DNA from: JAWAAW01 sp038884575
Lineage (GTDB): Archaea > Nanobdellota > Nanobdellia > Woesearchaeales > ARS49
Assembly: GCA_038884575.1 (NCBI GenBank)
Contig: JAWABQ010000010.1
Coordinates: forward strand, 1-36,940
Direction of reading: 5' to 3'
DNA: 36,940 bases
Of this stretch, positions 15,168 to 23,108 are shown piece after piece. The notes beneath the pieces were generated by a model, which was given only the letters and a program-made list of their open reading frames with translations, did no database searches and had not been told where the DNA came from. Made by a program: the position numbers and the translations under genes. How positions within the stretch are numbered: position 1 is the stretch's first letter; each line of letters opens with the position of its first letter.

Positions 15168-15498
15168 AGTGCAGGGAAAATGCGGTTAAATAAAAAGGAA
15201 TGTGGTGCTTGATACTTGCTGTTGGATGCGTGGTAAGAAAAAAACAAAGCCATCGGAGGTCATGTCGCCGACTGCGGTCGGCGAGCACCATCGAAAACGC
15301 TTCGCATTTTCGAGGGAATGCGCTCGTGTGGAACCACACTCGCTGCTTGATAAGTCGATAAGAAAAAAACAAAGCCATCGGAGGTCAGAATGCGCTCGTG
15401 TGGGGGAGTGCTGCTGGGTCCTCCGGATGACTGTGTTTAGAGGATAAAAAATGGGCGCTATTTATAAAGCTTCTGGATTTGTAATCACTGCTTAGTAG
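15168..15498. other. Gene-free gap with repeat and hairpin locus
   Basis: This 331-nt stretch has no convincing gene. It begins with the promoter of the phosphoesterase, contains the repeat and hairpin locus at 15234-15403 described separately, and ends with a TATA-like TTTATAAAGC near 15460-15469. One open frame of about 80 codons crosses it, but it consists of the repeats read as codons. Confidence 0.5.
15234..15403. repeat. Two copies of a 45-nt unit, one split by a 53-nt double-hairpin cassette
   Basis: A 29-nt segment at 15234-15262 recurs exactly at 15359-15387 (core CAAAGCCATCGGAGGTCA). In the second copy it is followed at once by the 16-nt GAATGCGCTCGTGTGG (15388-15403). In the first copy the same 16 nt appears at 15316-15331, after 53 extra nt. 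Those extra nt hold two hairpins: a perfect eight-bp stem with a TGCG loop (15265-15284) and a ten-bp stem with one mismatch (15291-15313). A third small stem, GTGTGG-AA-CCACAC, is at 15326-15339. This looks like a dispersed REP-like element and not a gene. Confidence 0.65.
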
Positions 15499-15990
15499 CT
15501 ATACTGTGGCTGATTTTATTGCGAACAGAAGGAAGCTCATTGACTTTCCAATGATTAGCTTGTAGTTTGCTGCGCGCTCTGCAGCCTCGGCAGAAACATG
15601 GTGCTCCTCATATCTTGTCTTAAGGATTTTTGCGCGGATTATTCCATCCACCTCTTTGTCATATTCTACTGCAGCCTCGCGCATTGCAGGGTCTGTGCCA
15701 AATGAATAACTGACCTCTTGCCCGCTTTCATCATCATCTGCAGACTTGTATCTGCTGTCCTTGTAGTTTTCAGGCAGCTCAACAGCGTCAGACCTGTAAG
15801 ATGCGTCATTTCCGCGGTAAACTACCTGCGCATCCTCGACAGCAGCCTCAAGCCCTGTGCTTTCCTCATTGACAACATTGTCAAGAGACTTTGGCTCGTT
15901 GCTTTTGACATCTTCAATGGCGCCCTTTATCTCCTCTTCGGGGTCAAGGGTGAGCGAATAAGCCAGATAGTGCATCCCCTCTTTTTTCAT
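15499..15990 (-). CDS. Hypothetical acidic protein, 163 aa
   Basis: I do not recognise it. The protein is acidic (an Asp/Glu-rich first half with SADDDESG near residue 95), and the last 25 residues are hydrophobic-basic (LIIGKSMSFLLFAIKS), so it may be tail-anchored. The start is placed at ATG 15990. The frame is open far upstream, but that part is the antisense of the nucleotidyltransferase gene and crosses a TATA-like GCATATATAAG near 16080-16090. A second ATG at 15975 is possible. The stop is TAG, one of few in the window. Confidence 0.5.
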   Translation of the reverse strand: MKKEGMHYLAYSLTLDPEEEIKGAIEDVKSNEPKSLDNVVNEESTGLEAAVEDAQVVYRGNDASYRSDAVELPENYKDSRYKSADDDESGQEVSYSFGTDPAMREAAVEYDKEVDGIIRAKILKTRYEEHHVSAEAAERAANYKLIIGKSMSFLLFAIKSATV

Positions 15991-16107
15991 CGCGCTTGTG
16001 TTTTGGCATGTTGTTTTTATTGTTTTCGCTGCTGCATCATTTATGTTGTTATCTTCATTCTCAAATAGTAAACAAATCTTATATATGCTCGTAAAGGTGT
16101 TACCACT

Positions 16108-16926
16108 ATGCAATTCAAAGTAAAGCAGAGAAGGCATCCGAATGCGCCCCGCTATCCCACAGAGGATTACACCATTGCCCAGAAATTTTCCATTCTGCTG
16201 AAAAAGGAGCTTGGCGACTTTGCAAAGGCAATAATCCTTTTCGGCAGCGCTGCAAGGGCTGCTGAGCGCAGGGAAAAGGGGCTGCACGAGCACGACATAG
16301 ACGTCCTTGTCATTGTGGATGACCTGACCATGGTGATGAGCCCTGAGGTTGTCCAGGCGTACAAGGTCATAGTGGAGAACACTGCGGCAAAAACAAGCAG
16401 GCTGCTGCACATATCGACGATGAAGCTGACAAGCTATTGGGAATATGTGCGCAACGGCGACCCTGTTGCAATCAACATGCTGCGCGACGGCGTGCCTTTG
16501 CAGGATGTTGGGATTTTTGAGCCGATGCAGATGCTGCTTTTCCAGGGAAGGATAAGGCCGACAAAGGAAAGTGTCTGGAATTATTATGCAAGGGCTCCTG
16601 CAACCCTTGCAAACGCGAACTGGCACGTGCTGCAGGCAACACTTGACCTTTACTGGGCTGTTGTGGATGCTGCGCACGCTGCCCTGATGAAGATGGGCGA
16701 GGTTCCGCCAAGCCCAGGGCATGTTTCTGACATGATTTATTCGCGGCTTGTCAAGCCAGGCCTTGTTGCAAAGCGCTATGCTGACACAATGAAGTTCTTT
16801 TATGACCTGAGCAAGAAAATCACTCACAGGGAAATCCGCGACATTCCAGGCAAGTCTTTTGACCAGTATCAGGCATTGGCGCATGACTTCATCAATGCAA
16901 TGAAAAAGGTTATTGAAGGAAAGTGA
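16108..16926 (+). CDS. MNT-type nucleotidyltransferase with helical C-terminal domain
   Basis: This 272-aa protein has the pol-beta-like nucleotidyltransferase core. ILFGSAAR (43-50) holds the GS motif, and HDIDVLVIVDD holds the Asp63-x-Asp65 metal pair. Residues 115-270 are helical, with long amphipathic helices around HVLQATLDLYWAVVDAAHAALM, and may be a HEPN-like or substrate-binding domain. Such fused proteins adenylylate or uridylylate proteins or tRNAs, or act in toxin-antitoxin pairs. No separate partner toxin gene is adjacent. A TATA-like TTATATATGC at about 16080-16089 lies close to ATG 16108 and to the divergent gene, so both may fire from this region. Confidence 0.75.
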   Translation: MQFKVKQRRHPNAPRYPTEDYTIAQKFSILLKKELGDFAKAIILFGSAARAAERREKGLHEHDIDVLVIVDDLTMVMSPEVVQAYKVIVENTAAKTSRLLHISTMKLTSYWEYVRNGDPVAINMLRDGVPLQDVGIFEPMQMLLFQGRIRPTKESVWNYYARAPATLANANWHVLQATLDLYWAVVDAAHAALMKMGEVPPSPGHVSDMIYSRLVKPGLVAKRYADTMKFFYDLSKKITHREIRDIPGKSFDQYQALAHDFINAMKKVIEGK

Positions 16927-16986
16927 TTTTTATATAAAATATAAATTTCCGAAAAGCTTAAATATTTCCCTCACTTAATACGCTAA

Positions 16987-17112
16987 ATGGATGTGAAGAT
17001 GATTAAGCTTGCTGATGACCCTTGTTTTGGCAAGCATTACGAAAAGCACCCTCAATGCACGCATTGCTGGATAAAGAATTCTTGTTTGGTGAGTTTCAGG
17101 AACAGGAAATAA
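16987..17112 (+). CDS. 41-aa cysteine-knuckle protein
   Basis: This short gene codes for 41 residues with four cysteines and three histidines: DPCFGKHYEKHPQCTHCW then NSC. The spacing C-x10-C-x2-C-x5-C suggests a single zinc-binding knuckle. ATG 16987 lies about 26 nt after a TATA-like GCTTAAATATTT (16956-16967), the local leaderless spacing, which supports a real gene despite its size. The stop TAA is nine nt from the end of the convergent lamin-tail gene. Function is unknown; small archaeal zinc proteins often bind nucleic acid or larger partners. Confidence 0.55.
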   Translation: MDVKMIKLADDPCFGKHYEKHPQCTHCWIKNSCLVSFRNRK

Positions 17113-17121
17113 TTTCCTTTC

Positions 17122-18273
17122 TTAGCCCTTTTTCATCCTGACAATTGCCCTGTATTCCCCTGGCAGGGTATTTTCAGGGACGCTCAGCCTGACATCAATG
17201 CTTCCTGTCTCTTTTGGCTGTATTGTCTTGCTCGCAATTATGAGGTTTTCAGATGGTATGCTTGCATTGCCGAATACAAGGTCGCCTTCTGTCCATGAGA
17301 TGTCAACAGCAACGTTTCCCTCGTTTCGCACCCGGATTTTGCCTTCTGCAGTCCTGCCAGGAGATGCCTTTAATGAGACTGTCTTTGTCTCAATCCTTGC
17401 AGAACTGAGCTCAAGGATTGCCACAGGGATTGTTGCATTGCCTTTGTCAGCAGAGAATTCAATCTGGTGGAGCCCTGGCGCGTACCAGTATTCAAGGGCA
17501 AGTTCGCCATGCCATTTGGTTCCGTTTTTCACAAGCCCTGCAGACTGCCCGAACCATCCTGCCTTCAGCCATGTGCCGTTGTAATACGCCTCAAGGTGCA
17601 GCGTCCGCGTGCCTCCTGCTGCTGGCTTTAGCTGCACGCCTGGCTCTGCGCTGTCATCCTCGTTCAGCGCCGCACCCAGAGGAAGAGGGTTGGTGATGTT
17701 TGCGAAATTGCCTGTGATGTTGGCGATAATCACCACGTTGTCATTTGGGAGGAATTCAGGCTCTTTTTCTGCAAAGTCAGCAGCATTATTTCCTGTGTCC
17801 TGCTTCCTTGCGAGAGCCTTGCCGGGGCTTGTGTGTGCTGCAGGAGTTCCCTCATACAGCCCCTGCTTTATTTCAGCAGGGCTGCCCCACCCCACTGCAT
17901 CAATTATTGCGCCTGAGGCATCCTTCAATGCAATCCCTGAGTCTGCGTTTGACATCGTGATTGTCTCCTCAAGGTCTGCGTTTTTCCATGCAGGGTTGTC
18001 CTTTGCAGAATCCCATCCAGTGTCTGCTATCAGGTAGGATGCGCCTGGCTGCAGGATTGTGTTTTCAGGGATTGTTGCGTCTGCTGCAGAGGCTTCTGTT
18101 GCAATCACCCACTTGCTGATGTCTGCTGCAGAATTGCCTTCATTGCGGAGCTCAACAGCTTCTCCGCCGCTTTCTGTGTTTATGGGGTCGTAGAGCACCT
18201 GTGAAATGACCACTGATGCCTGCGCTGCGTCCAGGAGCACAAGCATTGCCAAAGCCCAAAGGATTGCTTTCAT
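17122..18273 (-). CDS. Secreted lamin-tail-domain protein with Ig-like C-terminus
   Basis: This 383-aa protein has a signal peptide (residues 1-20, cut near AQA). A lamin tail domain covers about 20-135: VVISQVLYDP, GEAVELRNEG, DISKWVI, an ILQPGASYLIA strand, then GIALKDASGAIIDAVGWG, the usual order of this Ig-like fold. After a linker (about 140-185), two more beta-rich segments follow. The last (about 295-383) reads like a CARDB/NEW3-type domain with TVSLKASPGRTAEGKIRV and IRVRNEGNVAVDI. No C-terminal membrane anchor is present, so it is probably released or bound non-covalently to the surface. A TATA-like CATTAAACA is near 18296-18304. The next upstream gene on the strand is another Ig-like surface protein. 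Confidence 0.8.
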   Translation of the reverse strand: MKAILWALAMLVLLDAAQASVVISQVLYDPINTESGGEAVELRNEGNSAADISKWVIATEASAADATIPENTILQPGASYLIADTGWDSAKDNPAWKNADLEETITMSNADSGIALKDASGAIIDAVGWGSPAEIKQGLYEGTPAAHTSPGKALARKQDTGNNAADFAEKEPEFLPNDNVVIIANITGNFANITNPLPLGAALNEDDSAEPGVQLKPAAGGTRTLHLEAYYNGTWLKAGWFGQSAGLVKNGTKWHGELALEYWYAPGLHQIEFSADKGNATIPVAILELSSARIETKTVSLKASPGRTAEGKIRVRNEGNVAVDISWTEGDLVFGNASIPSENLIIASKTIQPKETGSIDVRLSVPENTLPGEYRAIVRMKKG

Positions 18274-18423
18274 CAGGGGCTGGTATGTATTGGTGTTTAA
18301 TGTGGGTTTTGGCTGAAAATCCGGCTGTTTTACGACGGAAATGCAAAGAAATGCGGCCAGTGCCGGAATCCTTTCAGGATGGATTTAAACGCAATAAAAA
18401 GAATCCGAAAAAAATGAAAAAGC

Positions 18424-18443
18424 CGTGCTGGTTTTACAGCACG
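18424..18443 (-). terminator. Hairpin terminator overlapping the stop of the S-layer-like gene
   Basis: On the minus strand CGTGCTG (18443-18437) pairs with CAGCACG (18430-18424) around a six-nt loop that contains the TAA stop. It is followed by T-rich sequence (CTTTTTCATTTTTTTC). This resembles an intrinsic terminator placed exactly at the gene end. Confidence 0.45.
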
Positions 18444-19858
18444 TCCTGGCGCGGCTTCTTGAATGCAACCACGAGCAGGATTATGATTATCAGCAGGAGC
18501 ACAGCCCCTACTCCGGCAAGCAACCACAGGTATGCGGCGCTGTTCGTGAAGCTGCTTGTGCTTGTCACGCGCGCCCTTGGGACGGCAACTGCGCCGCCTG
18601 TTGGCTGGGCTGTCTGCCCGCCTGTCTGCGGTGTGACTGTTGCGTTCTGCTGGGCTGTCGGAACAACCACAACCTCTGGCTCCTCGCACTTCTCAACTGC
18701 AAACTCAACCGCCTGCGAATTGCTTGGCGCTGTCCTGTCGAAGAATGTGCTCAGGGTTGCGCGGTAAATGCCTGGCTTTGACTTCGCCGGCACTTCAATA
18801 ACAAAGCTCACTGATGTGCTGTCATCAGAGTCCAGCTCGATGTCAGTGATCCTCTTGGTGTACTTGAGGTCAGGCACGTTCAGTTCCACTGCAACATCAT
18901 CTTCATCACGGGTTCCGAAGTTTGCAATGCGTGAAATGACCCTGACAGTTCCGCCATCGCATGCGCTGACTGTGCTTGGCGATATTGATGGCGAGCGTAT
19001 CTGCACGTCATGCGAGAGCCTCACGACATCAAGGCGGATTTCCCATTTCTCCCCGTGGATTGCGCCATTTTCATCCTTGCCGTATGCTGTGATGACCATT
19101 GTGTAGGTGCCGTCATCAACATCGTCGGGAATGTCAAACTCAAGTGTGACAGAGTCCTTGTCATCAGCGTCAAGACCGTCAATGTCCTCGTCCTCGCTAA
19201 CGTCAAAGTCAGAGTCATCAACAACAGCCTTTACATTGACAGTGCGCATTTCAATGTCGCCTATCTTCATGTCGCTGCCATCATCGTATTCGTCATCCTC
19301 TTCCTCAAAGTTGTTTTCAACCTCGACTTCAAGGGTGCATTGGGTGTCTGGCTTCAGGTTCTTAACCTTTTCACCGTCGTCAACTGATTTTGCGCTTGAG
19401 TCGCCGCATGCAATCCTGACTTTCTTGATTGAAAGCTGGTTGGCTGCTTGAATTTTAAGCGCGCTTGTTGCAACAACAGTGCTTCCTGACTTTGCCTGGA
19501 TGTCCCCTATCTTGAATGCCTTTTCATCAAGATAGTCAGAAGCGCTCTTTGAGGATTCTACCGCGTTGAAATCAAGTGGGATGTCTGCAACAACCTTGAC
19601 TTGTGCAGAATCTCCTGCAGGTATGGTGGCAGTTGCAGGCTCAAAACGGACATTGTATTTTGCATCAGCTGTTGATGCAAAAGTCAGTGTTGCAGTGCTT
19701 GTTCCGTTGTTTGTTACCGTGAATGTCTGTGATGCATTCTTGACACGGTCCTGGTCTTCGCCGCCGATTGTAACATCACCAAGCTGGACAGCTGAAGCGC
19801 TGACAGCAAGAAGTACAAACAAGGCGACGAACGAAAATATTGTCGCTATTTTCTTCAT
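18434..19858 (-). CDS. Membrane-anchored S-layer-like surface protein
   Basis: This 474-aa protein has a signal peptide (MKKIATIF, hydrophobic core, SASA), three or more beta-sandwich segments with the NNGTSTATL and IANFG patterns of CARDB/COG1361-like Ig domains, and a strongly acidic Asp/Glu region at about residues 190-260 (for example VSEDEDIDGLDADDKDS) that may bind calcium. A Thr/Gln/Pro linker precedes one transmembrane helix (LWLLAGVGAVLLLIIIILLVV) and a short basic tail (KKPRQD), so the bulk lies outside the cell. ATG 19858 is preferred over the GTG at 19870 because GGGGTGG lies eight nt upstream of it. A TATA-like box, TTTATAAA, is at about 19916-19923. Confidence 0.78.
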   Translation of the reverse strand: MKKIATIFSFVALFVLLAVSASAVQLGDVTIGGEDQDRVKNASQTFTVTNNGTSTATLTFASTADAKYNVRFEPATATIPAGDSAQVKVVADIPLDFNAVESSKSASDYLDEKAFKIGDIQAKSGSTVVATSALKIQAANQLSIKKVRIACGDSSAKSVDDGEKVKNLKPDTQCTLEVEVENNFEEEDDEYDDGSDMKIGDIEMRTVNVKAVVDDSDFDVSEDEDIDGLDADDKDSVTLEFDIPDDVDDGTYTMVITAYGKDENGAIHGEKWEIRLDVVRLSHDVQIRSPSISPSTVSACDGGTVRVISRIANFGTRDEDDVAVELNVPDLKYTKRITDIELDSDDSTSVSFVIEVPAKSKPGIYRATLSTFFDRTAPSNSQAVEFAVEKCEEPEVVVVPTAQQNATVTPQTGGQTAQPTGGAVAVPRARVTSTSSFTNSAAYLWLLAGVGAVLLLIIIILLVVAFKKPRQDVL

Positions 19859-19994
19859 GTTTATTGCCACCCCACTTGAGTATTGGTCTGTTATGAGCGT
19901 AGAGTAGTCACATTATTTATAAAGCTTCTGTTTTTATGACAACTCAAAGCTCTATTTTGCATAATATGTATTGTAGAATATAAAGGTTGGGGTT

Positions 19995-20438
19995 TTAGCT
20001 GCCTTCAGGATTGTCTTCCTGCTTTTCTTCCTGGACTTCCTCTGCTATTTCTATGTTCTCTTCTACAACGCCAATGTCGTGCTCTTCCTCGGCAAGCTCC
20101 TTGTCCAGCTTTTCTGTTTCCAGGATATGCTCTGAGTGGTGCATTGACTCCTCAATCTGCTTTGCCTTGAGGTCTGTGATCTCTTTCTTGAGCTTGTTCA
20201 GCTCCTCCTCTTCCTGCCTGAGCAGGGCCTTTGCCTCGTCAAGGTCGTGCTGTGTGACCCCTGCCTCCTGCATCATTTCCTTTATGCTTTTTTCCTGCCC
20301 TTCTGACCTGGTTCCGAGAATTATTTCCTTTGCCCTTGCATAAGCCTCTTCTGCTGATGATGCAAGGTGCAGGTCTTTAAGGTTTTTTGCGAGCTTGCTT
20401 ATCTTTTCTGCAGTGTTTGCGTCAACCTCTTCTGCCAT
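19995..20438 (-). CDS. Acidic coiled-coil protein, 147 aa
   Basis: Residues 60-135 form a Glu/Lys/Leu heptad coiled coil, and the last 25 residues are almost all acidic. The N-terminal part (AEKISKLAKNLKDLHLASSAEEAYARAKEII) is a short helical domain. The protein has no cysteines, signal peptide or membrane segment. I do not recognise a family. The gene stands alone on the minus strand between a surface-protein promoter and a flavin reductase gene. Confidence 0.6.
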   Translation of the reverse strand: MAEEVDANTAEKISKLAKNLKDLHLASSAEEAYARAKEIILGTRSEGQEKSIKEMMQEAGVTQHDLDEAKALLRQEEEELNKLKKEITDLKAKQIEESMHHSEHILETEKLDKELAEEEHDIGVVEENIEIAEEVQEEKQEDNPEGS

Positions 20439-20492
20439 ATGCCAATGATTCAGAATAATGCTATATAATATTTTGTGTGGCGCAGTATATTA

Positions 20493-20987
20493 TTAGTCCC
20501 TTGTTGTCGTGAACCTGTCTGCGTCAATGTGGAACGGCCTTTTTGCATCAGAATGGGCTTCCTCGCTGTGCAGGATTTCGCCCAAGAACAATACGTGGTC
20601 TCCAACATCAAATTCACCCTCAACGCGGCACTCGAGCCAGGCAACTGCATCCTTTATCCGCGGAACATCTGTCAGCTTCTCGCAGGGACTTCTTTCCAGC
20701 CCTGTTGCTGTGAATTTGTCGTGAAAAGCGCCATGCAGCATGCCTGCCTTTACTATGTGGTCAGTGTGAGAAAAAGGCATGAAGTTAACGACAAACGCCT
20801 TTGAGTTCTGTATCAATGGGAGTGCAGGCGCCTTCTTGCTGACGAGAATCAGGTATTTTTTCGGCACTTCTGAGGCAGGGGAGTGCCAGTCAAGCGGAAA
20901 AATGTCCTCTATTTCCTCATCCCTTCCAAGATGGTGGAAAATCCCTTTGCACGAGACAAGGACTGTCTGCCTTGGGTTGTAAATCAT
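20493..20987 (-). CDS. Flavin reductase-like FMN-binding split-barrel protein
   Basis: This 164-aa protein fits the flavin reductase/flavoredoxin family. It opens with PRQTVLVSC, followed by the PASEVPKKYLILVSKKAPAL strand-loop, FVVNFMP, the HDKFTATGLE block that contacts flavin, and IKDAVAWLECRVEGEFDVGDHVLFLGEIL, the dimer-interface strands. It binds FMN and probably uses NAD(P)H or ferredoxin to deliver reduced flavin or electrons; the partner is unknown. Its ATG overlaps the stop of the upstream membrane-protein gene by four nt (20984-20987), so the two are co-translated. Confidence 0.8.
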   Translation of the reverse strand: MIYNPRQTVLVSCKGIFHHLGRDEEIEDIFPLDWHSPASEVPKKYLILVSKKAPALPLIQNSKAFVVNFMPFSHTDHIVKAGMLHGAFHDKFTATGLERSPCEKLTDVPRIKDAVAWLECRVEGEFDVGDHVLFLGEILHSEEAHSDAKRPFHIDADRFTTTRD

Positions 20988-21757
20988 TTCCCTTCTTCCT
21001 TGTTATAATATACGCACACAGCAGCCGCTATTGAGAGCACTGTGAGTATGACAGCAGGAATCAGGTAGAGCTGGACAAGCCCTGAAATGCTTAGCACAGG
21101 GATGAGCAGCTTTGGGTTTATTGCGCCGACAGCAACCTCTGCAAGCACAGGAAGCACTGATACATAGCAGGATATCACGAACAGCTCCTTCCAGGTGCGC
21201 CTCCAGTGTGTGAGGTCAAGCAGGATGAATAATATTATGGAGAGGGTGAAAATCATCAGAAAATACTTGAGCCAGACCGTGATGAATGCGTAGAATATTA
21301 TTGAAGGCAGTATAAAGAACACGAGCGCTGCCATGAACCTTTTCACATTTTCCCTGTTCTTCTTCAGGTCCTTGAGCTGTTCTGTGTTGATGTAATGGGT
21401 TCCGATGAAAGGCCTGTAAAAAATCTTGTCCTTGGTTATTACCACGCGCTCTTCTGTCAGTCCTGTGTATGCTCCGCTTGTGTCAAAGACAAAAAACGGG
21501 TCTGATTTTGGCAGCTTTATCGGCGAGCTCATTGTGAAGTTGCCTGAGAGCTGCAGGGTGTCAAACTTGCCAAGCTGGGCGCTGATTTCGTGCGGCATCT
21601 TGATGAGTCCCGGGATTGCAATCAGCATCATTACTATAAATGCAAGTACAAGAGTTTTTGTGAAGAATGCAATCCCCTTGCCTGCAGGGCGCTCGCTTAT
21701 TTCAGCCCAGTGCGAGGGCATAAATGACTGGCCAAGCTCCCTGAAAAATTCTGCCAT
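20984..21757 (-). CDS. DUF1189-like membrane protein
   Basis: This 257-aa protein has an N-terminal cytoplasmic segment with SFMPSHWAEISERPAGKG, a transmembrane helix (VLAFIVMMLIAIPGLI), an extracytoplasmic domain of about 100 residues, and four further helices from residue 145. Helix order and the LPKSDPFFVFDTSG and RVVITKDKIFYRP strands match the DUF1189 family of unknown function. It is co-translated with the flavin reductase gene downstream. TATA-like ATTTATATAAC on the minus strand near 21780 supports ATG 21757. Confidence 0.7.
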   Translation of the reverse strand: MAEFFRELGQSFMPSHWAEISERPAGKGIAFFTKTLVLAFIVMMLIAIPGLIKMPHEISAQLGKFDTLQLSGNFTMSSPIKLPKSDPFFVFDTSGAYTGLTEERVVITKDKIFYRPFIGTHYINTEQLKDLKKNRENVKRFMAALVFFILPSIIFYAFITVWLKYFLMIFTLSIILFILLDLTHWRRTWKELFVISCYVSVLPVLAEVAVGAINPKLLIPVLSISGLVQLYLIPAVILTVLSIAAAVCVYYNKEEGK

Positions 21758-21796
21758 ACAAAGAAATGAAATTTTGCTGTTATATAAATTATGCGG

Positions 21797-22120
21797 TTAC
21801 TTTGAAGGGGGCGCAGCTGGGTCTGTAATCAAGCGGCTGCCTGCATTCTGCGCCTTCCTTTCACGCCTCCTTTTGAGAAGTTCTTCTGCATGTTCAACAA
21901 TATAAGCAAGCCTTCTGCCCATTCCTGTGACCTCATCACCCTTATGTCTGGCAGTCTGCAGGCGGTAAAGGAGGGCTGTGACGCCATCGTACTCTTTGCC
22001 TTTTGCATAATACCTTGTGCCGTTTGACACAATGCTTTCTGCCTGCATCTGCTCAGGCATTTCTTTGCAGAGCTGGTACAAGCCAGGCTCGCGCCTCACG
22101 ACAAGGTATTTCTTTCCCAT
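21797..22120 (-). CDS. Hypothetical protein, 107 aa
   Basis: I do not recognise it. It begins MGKKYLVVRREPGLYQLCKE with a strand-turn-helix character, has basic stretches (LLKRRRERK, about 85-93) and a disordered C-terminus. No cysteine motif or membrane helix is seen. ATG 22120 has GGTGAG upstream, whereas GTG at 22129 would lie within that site. It is divergent from the 126-aa gene at 22201, with a shared A/T-rich region between. Confidence 0.55.
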   Translation of the reverse strand: MGKKYLVVRREPGLYQLCKEMPEQMQAESIVSNGTRYYAKGKEYDGVTALLYRLQTARHKGDEVTGMGRRLAYIVEHAEELLKRRRERKAQNAGSRLITDPAAPPSK

Positions 22121-22200
22121 AAGCCTCACTCACCGAAACGCACAGAAACAAGGGGTGCTCTATAAAAAGGTTTATATTTCAATGCGTACAGTGGTGAGGT

Positions 22201-22581
22201 ATGGACAACCATTTTATGGAATACCTCATCCCTGTGCTTTATGATGAGCCGCCAAACTACTGCCATTTCTTTGAAAACCGCATAAGGCAGATATGCAATG
22301 AGGAACGCTTTACTTATTCCCAAAAGCCAATTCCGGGAATGGCTCCTGCGGTAAGCATTGAGGCATTCAGCAGCACTGCCACAAAGACATTTGGAATGCG
22401 CTACGAAATCAAGTACTCACCGATTCGCGGAAAGCCGCAAATAATCAGCAGGGAAATCATTCTGAACAGAAAAACCGTTCCAAAAGCTCCCGGAAGGTTC
22501 AGGGAACGGCTTGAACAGCTTGACGCAAGAATAAGCAGGCTTTTCCCTGACGAGCCAATTATTCTGGAAAAAAGTGCGTGA
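22201..22581 (+). CDS. Hypothetical protein, 126 aa
   Basis: This is an unrecognised soluble protein. It has a hydrophobic start (MEYLIPVLYDEPP), a paired-strand centre (TFGMRYEIKYSP, IISREIILN) and a basic helical C-terminus (RFRERLEQLDARISRLFP). ATG 22201 is about 28 nt after a TATA-like GGTTTATATTT (22169-22179). The stop TGA directly abuts the stop of the convergent gene at 22582. Confidence 0.55.
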   Translation: MDNHFMEYLIPVLYDEPPNYCHFFENRIRQICNEERFTYSQKPIPGMAPAVSIEAFSSTATKTFGMRYEIKYSPIRGKPQIISREIILNRKTVPKAPGRFRERLEQLDARISRLFPDEPIILEKSA

Positions 22582-23070
22582 TTATTCAGGCACCCATATT
22601 GCGTTGTTGAATGCAAAAGGCCTGCTTGCCTTTATCGTGAACAAATTGCGCTGCATGTATGGGACCCTTGCCTTGTAGCTGACAATCATGCCCTCGTGCT
22701 CTGTGAATTCAAGTATTGCCCTGCGCTCGTCTCTTGAAGCAGGGTCCTTAAGCTTGAGCTCAAGATAATTACGCCTTATCATGTCCTTTGCTGCAAAATC
22801 AGCCATCTGCCTCAGTTCTGCATCCCTTATTCCCAGTTTAATGTACCTTTTCATCCAGAAAGCAGGGCTTGCCCTTACGCATATCTGGTCTGCGTACGCC
22901 ATTTCTTTCAGCATGAAAAGCAGCTGGACATAATTATCTGCCATTATGGGGTTTCTCAGCCGCGAATGAACGCTGCCGGGGTTTATCTTCCTCCTGTCCC
23001 CCCAAAAGTTTTCAAGCCTTTGGAATTCCTCAACAGACACTTCCTCAAGGCAGATTGATTTTGTGTCCAT
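22582..23070 (-). CDS. Hypothetical protein, 162 aa
   Basis: I do not recognise a family. The protein is mixed helix/strand with basic and aromatic residues (NYVQLLFMLKEM, PAFWMKRYIKLG, DMIRRNYLELKLKD) and ends FAFNNAIWVPE. Three starts are possible. ATG 23070 lies 25-30 nt after a TATA-like TTTTATAAGC (23092-23101), the local leaderless spacing. ATG 23082 adds four residues. ATG 23112 overlaps the stop of the upstream methyltransferase as ATGA and would suggest coupled translation, but places the TATA box inside the gene. I chose 23070. Confidence 0.55.
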   Translation of the reverse strand: MDTKSICLEEVSVEEFQRLENFWGDRRKINPGSVHSRLRNPIMADNYVQLLFMLKEMAYADQICVRASPAFWMKRYIKLGIRDAELRQMADFAAKDMIRRNYLELKLKDPASRDERRAILEFTEHEGMIVSYKARVPYMQRNLFTIKASRPFAFNNAIWVPE

Positions 23071-23108
23071 AGAACAAGCCATAATCCCTTGCTTATAAAA
23101 TTTCGGAG

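Noticed and set aside
15234..15403. Possible CRISPR array
   Set aside because: There are only two copies of the 29-nt repeat with a 96-nt gap, and the flanking 16 nt is also repeated. There is no regular spacer and no cas gene.
15202..15447. 81-aa plus-strand open frame in the repeat locus
   Set aside because: Its sequence is the repeats and hairpins read as codons, with the same peptide segment occurring twice. No start signal is properly spaced.
15991..16884. Upstream extension of the 15499-15990 minus frame to 461 aa
   Set aside because: It is the antisense of the nucleotidyltransferase gene and runs through a TATA-like region. The plus-strand protein has clear motifs and the antisense product does not.
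18216..18767. 183-aa plus-strand open frame crossing 18274-18433
   Set aside because: Most of it is antisense to the two secreted-protein genes. Its Cys/Trp-rich composition and lack of domain argue against a gene.
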